A stretch of DNA of 64,000 nucleotides from Turnera subulata (Eukaryota; Streptophyta; Magnoliopsida; Malpighiales; Passifloraceae), in contig JAKUCV010006661.1 in assembly GCA_028386065.3 (NCBI GenBank), forward strand, positions 16,544 through 80,543. The letters are read 5' to 3'. The notes below the pieces were generated by a model. It ran no database searches. It was not told the DNA's origin and worked only from the letters and a program-made list of their open reading frames with translations. This document shows positions 60,431-64,000 of the stretch, one piece after another. The position numbers and the translations under genes were made by a program. Every line of letters begins with the position of its first letter. The stretch's first letter is position 1.

Positions 60431-60454
60431 CTAACGCCCGCTCCGCTACCAAAA
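60431..60454 (-). other. Primer-binding-site region of the large element
   Basis: On the minus strand TTTTGGTAGCGGAGCGGGCG follows the LTR end GGGGCGTTTCA. GGTAGCGGAGC is also found at the primer site of the TRIM at 37.68 kb, which likewise follows a GGGGCGT-x-x-CA end. It resembles, with changes, the initiator-Met-tRNA complement TGGTATCAGAGC. Confidence 0.5.
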
Positions 60455-63072
60455 TGAAACGCCCCGACCCGTATTTACCGTACACAGTAAACACGTGCCG
60501 GAACTGTGACGACCCAACCAAACCAAGCTCAACATACAGTGTATACAACAGAAGCTTGGGCTCAACAGCCCAAAATAAAAACATCAATAATAACTCAACC
60601 GGCCCAATGGCCCAATAATATCAAATAACTGCACAGCGAAAGACTTAATAACTCACAAAAACACTGTATGCGACATAGATGCAAACTATGGATCCGAGTC
60701 ATGTCCAAGGGATAACGCCGCAGCCTGTCTGGTATGCATCAAACCTGTACCACAAATAATCCATCCTACGGGATGAAAGCCCGCAGGTGAGGGGTGAGTC
60801 CGAAGTGCTCACCGACGAAGGAAAGACAATCAATATGCAACCCTAAAATTAGTCAGGTCGAACACAGACTAAACAGCCAAACACACAAAACAAAGACAAG
60901 ACCCAAAACCGGTCCAAGACCAAAAAGACTAAATCAAAAATCCAATTCTCTAATTTTATCTTTCCAGGCCCCGTTACGGATAAGCTAGAGGTCAGACCTG
61001 GTTATCAACATATTCCGGGTGCCAGACCAAATCAAGAGAACCCAGGGATCGACATCCCAAAAATAATCACGGGATAGACATCCCAAGCATAGACATGCTT
61101 ATCACAAGTAACCCAGGTCAAGGCCACCACAAAATAGTCTTAAACCATCGAGTCGTACCACTACTTACCACATGACAATTATATTATCATCATCAAAATC
61201 AAATCACAGGGATCAACATCCCTAACCAAAATACCGAGATAGACATCCCTACCCAGAATCAAGGATCGACATCCTTATCACAATTTATTATTTATTCCGT
61301 TATACTTATACCAAAAGACTCAAAGATAAACGTCCAAAAACCAATCACAATACTGGGATAAACATCCCTACAACAATCAAGACAATGGGATAAACATCCC
61401 CAACCAAACCACAGTAAATGCAACATCCAACAATGCGATAATCATCAAAACATAACAACCGAGTAATATAGCCACATATTGAAGGAAATCCATCCTCACC
61501 TTGGCCGACTACTCAACTCTGAAGACAATTTCCGGTCCCAAGCCGGCTCCTCGGGAAACTGCCCGATATCCGAACCTATACATCAAAACAATATATACAC
61601 ATAAAAGCACATAATCGGTATGCTATGATGCCAATACTGCGAAATATCCCATCCCGGTTCATACCCTTTATTATCATCTTTTACCGAAAATATTATACCG
61701 TACGTATATCTGAATATAATTTCGGTACCATACTTTAATTAAAATTCTTTTTCCAAAATATTTCCACAAATTAATTATACTTTCCCAAAATATAATCACC
61801 ATAATTTCCCAGAAAAATAATAACATATTTTTAATTTCCAGAAAATATATATAGTATTTATATTTTTCTAAATATATATAATAATATTTTCCAACACAAA
61901 ATATAATTACCTATAATTTTCAAAGTACATATATATATATTCCACAACCATAATTTTCCAGGCAAAATAATATATGTATATAAAATTTCCAGGAATTATT
62001 TTCATGATATTTATATATTTTTCCAAATAATATTAGTTTTTCCAAAACATAACTTAATTATTTATCGGAGTATATATATTTATATTTTCCTCAAAATACC
62101 AGAATTAAATTGACCATAATTTTCTCAAAGTAAATATATAATTTCTTCTCAAAACTGATTTTATTTCAGAAAATAAATAAATATATATATTATTTTTTTT
62201 ACTGGACTGGGCCATGAACAGTAAGCCCATGCCCAGCCCAAACAACCCAACCCGAACGACGGCCCATGACTGGAATCCAGGTTCGCGACCCGGACAAGCA
62301 CGCGGGTCAGCATCCCGGATCTGCTCACCTTGGCGGGTTGAGCAGCTGCGGCGGAGACAGGCGCGGCGAGCGCGAGCAGCAGCAACGGTGCAGGCGTCGC
62401 GAGGCGAGGGCGATGTCGCTGGTACGTGCGGCTGCAGGTGGCGGTGCGAGGTGCGGCGGCAGCAAGGCAGGGAGGCGGATCCACGGGTCTGCCGACGGGT
62501 CTACTGCGCATCACGGCGTGTCGGCAGGCGGAAGACGACGGGGATGGTGGCGTCGAGGTCGCGTCGGCTCGGGCGTCCTGCTGGTGGTGGTGGTGAGGCG
62601 AGAAACGGCGCGGAACGCTCCGGCGTGCACAGTAACCGGAAGAGGAAGGGTGACGATGAACAGTGCTCGGTTTTTTTCCCATTTTCATATTTTCTTTTCT
62701 GATTTCTTCTTTTTTATTTTATGTATTTCTCTTTTTTCTCTCTCTTTTCGTTCTTCTTTTTTTTTCCTTCTTTTTTTTTTCCTTCTATATATTTTTTTCT
62801 TTTTCTTCTCTTTTTTCTTTCTCTCTTTTTTTCTTTTCCTTTCTTTTTCTTTTTCCTCTCCTCTTCCCCTCTTCTCCTGGTTTCCTTTCTTCTTTTATAG
62901 AACGTAATAATACTGTGCAGCGTGTGAACTTCAATAATGCAGCTTGTCTGCAATATGAAGCGAGTCCGATTTACCTTGAATTAATTACCCAAGATTAATT
63001 CAACAGTAAATCACGGTAAAAAGACTTTTACAGTCCTGGTAAAAATCTAAAATTTTTACCCGGGTTGTTACA
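60455..63072 (-). repeat. Right (5') LTR of the large element
   Basis: Begins, on the minus strand, TGTAACAACCCGGG at 63072 and ends GGGGCGTTTCA at 60455. Same zoned structure as the left LTR and very similar in sequence; lacks ~155 bp near 62968, where the break lies between CCG repeats. Confidence 0.85.
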
Positions 63073-64000
63073 TAACATCTGGTTGGTGAGAATTTTTCTT
63101 AGCACTTGCCACACTAGGGATCCACCACATATGAGGTGAAAATAAACTGAGAAATATTTACCAAAAACAATAAACTGAGAAAAGAAGAAAATATTAATTA
63201 TTGCGCTTATATAGGATTAGAAAAATTGTTAAAAATAACAAGCAGGTTCAGGTTTGTCAATTTTTTTTATGTAATTGAAGTCTTTTAAAAAAATTTAGAT
63301 GCAAATTTGAATAGAACTGTAACCTAAATTTAAATACTGGACATGTATAACTTCAAGTTGGATTTTATGGTGGGCAATTGAGAATGTATAACTTTGATTT
63401 TAGATTTATAATTTTTTTACTTAATTTTTTTTATGTGTTTTTTTTGTTATTTAGACAATTCGGGCAAAAAGTGTCCGAACCAAAATATTCCGGTTAATTC
63501 GGTCTTTGGTCATTCTAGGTTTGGACATTGGTCTGGACACCTTGAGAGAAATTCAGTCAGCCCAAAGACCAATCCAAATTAAGGATGTCCATGTCCAAAC
63601 CAAATTGACGGAAGTGACGCCATTTTTTGTAGTAACCATGCTAAAAGTTACCGGAATTACCCTTTAGAGATGCTCCTGGACACATAAATGCTGGGGATTT
63701 GTTGTTCTTCCTTAAGATGGCAAGATTTTCAGTCACCTCATCATGAATGAATTTTAAGAAGACATTATATGAAATACTACGTTCATTTTAAGGGTTAAGA
63801 ATTAATGTTTAAGATCTTAAGCTTTATATTTACAATTTTAGGTCTTAATTAAGATTAAGATTCAATGTTTAACATTTAGGATTTTAGAATTTACAATTTA
63901 TGATTTATAATTTTTAATTAAGATTTAAAGACTGAATTAATTTGAATTATGAAAAGAGAGATTATAATAAACATTTAAGAGCACTTGAGAAACTAAATAT
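63073..64000. other. Intergenic, no gene recognised
   Basis: AT-rich. 63500-63600 contains an imperfect inverted repeat (GGTTTGGACATTGG and ATGTCCATGTCCAAACC). 63645-63770 resembles 46267-46395 downstream of TyrRS. 63790-63930 is low-complexity TTTAAGATT-like sequence. Confidence 0.5.

Larger units (their letters stand above)
55281..63072 (-). mobile_element. Large LTR element without gag-pol (LARD-like), carrying antisense genes
   Basis: Direct repeats 55281-58080 and 60455-63072 enclose 2374 bp. Orientation is minus: beside the left repeat the complement of 58081-58120 reads as a purine-rich tract ending AAGGTGGGTAGAC directly before TGTAACAGCCCGGG, the arrangement seen at the 3' end of plant gypsy elements. 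Inside the right repeat the minus strand reads TTTTGGTAGCGGAGCGGGCG, a primer-site position. No gag, protease, reverse transcriptase or integrase is encoded, so movement needs enzymes in trans. No target duplication is evident (ACTCC against TAACA), so an end may have been altered. The interior holds two plus-strand genes (58269-58646, 59504-60187). Confidence 0.82.

Overview
This window is plant nuclear DNA, most likely from a eudicot. It holds chloroplast-targeted glyceraldehyde-3-phosphate dehydrogenase A with plant intron layout, an organellar tyrosyl-tRNA synthetase with a presequence, an intronless LWD1-type WD40 protein and a prenylated heavy-metal-domain protein. These are embedded in nested plant transposons and AT-rich intergenic DNA. 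I cannot name the species. There is one assembly gap (25564-26217).

Layout. 1-11.5 kb: a decayed MuDR-type Mutator transposase gene on the minus strand, split by a Ty3/gypsy insertion; left of that insertion the gene model continues as six small exons carrying a repeated peptide. 12.6-13.6 kb: LWD1-like gene with very GC-rich codons. 16.9-17.9 kb: three-exon HIPP gene (minus). 20.0-29.1 kb: an old Ty1/copia copy broken by a small LTR element (22.7-24.1 kb) and by a Mutator-like element (24.7-27.6 kb) that itself carries a probable LTR fragment. 30.05-36.38 kb: a non-autonomous copia derivative with near-identical short LTRs and a 5-bp target duplication; its coding interior is ruined, its leader holds hairpin arrays, and it carries a foreign gene in antisense. 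37.4-38.5 kb: a hAT-like element containing a complete TRIM. 39.7-42.1 kb: GAPA (five exons). 43.5-45.1 kb: TyrRS. 47.8-54.0 kb: a young, nearly complete copia with three in-frame stops in pol. 54.2-55.05 kb: the 3' end of a LINE. 55.28-63.07 kb: a large LTR element (LTRs 2.6-2.8 kb) with no gag or pol.

Most unusual content. The 2.4-kb interior of the last element carries two complete-looking genes, both antisense to the element, each with its own TATA box. One encodes a 125-aa protein with basic NLS-like clusters followed by seven perfect coiled-coil heptads. The other encodes a 227-aa protein: a novel N-terminal domain joined to the first ~100 residues of a LINE-type endonuclease fold. A second copy of the 227-aa gene, with the same end point, lies antisense inside the unrelated copia derivative at 32.6-33.3 kb. 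The differences I checked between the copies are mostly synonymous. I read this as a protein family under past selection that has been captured twice by different retrotransposons. No function is known to me.

The host genes are independent housekeeping genes and do not form a pathway.
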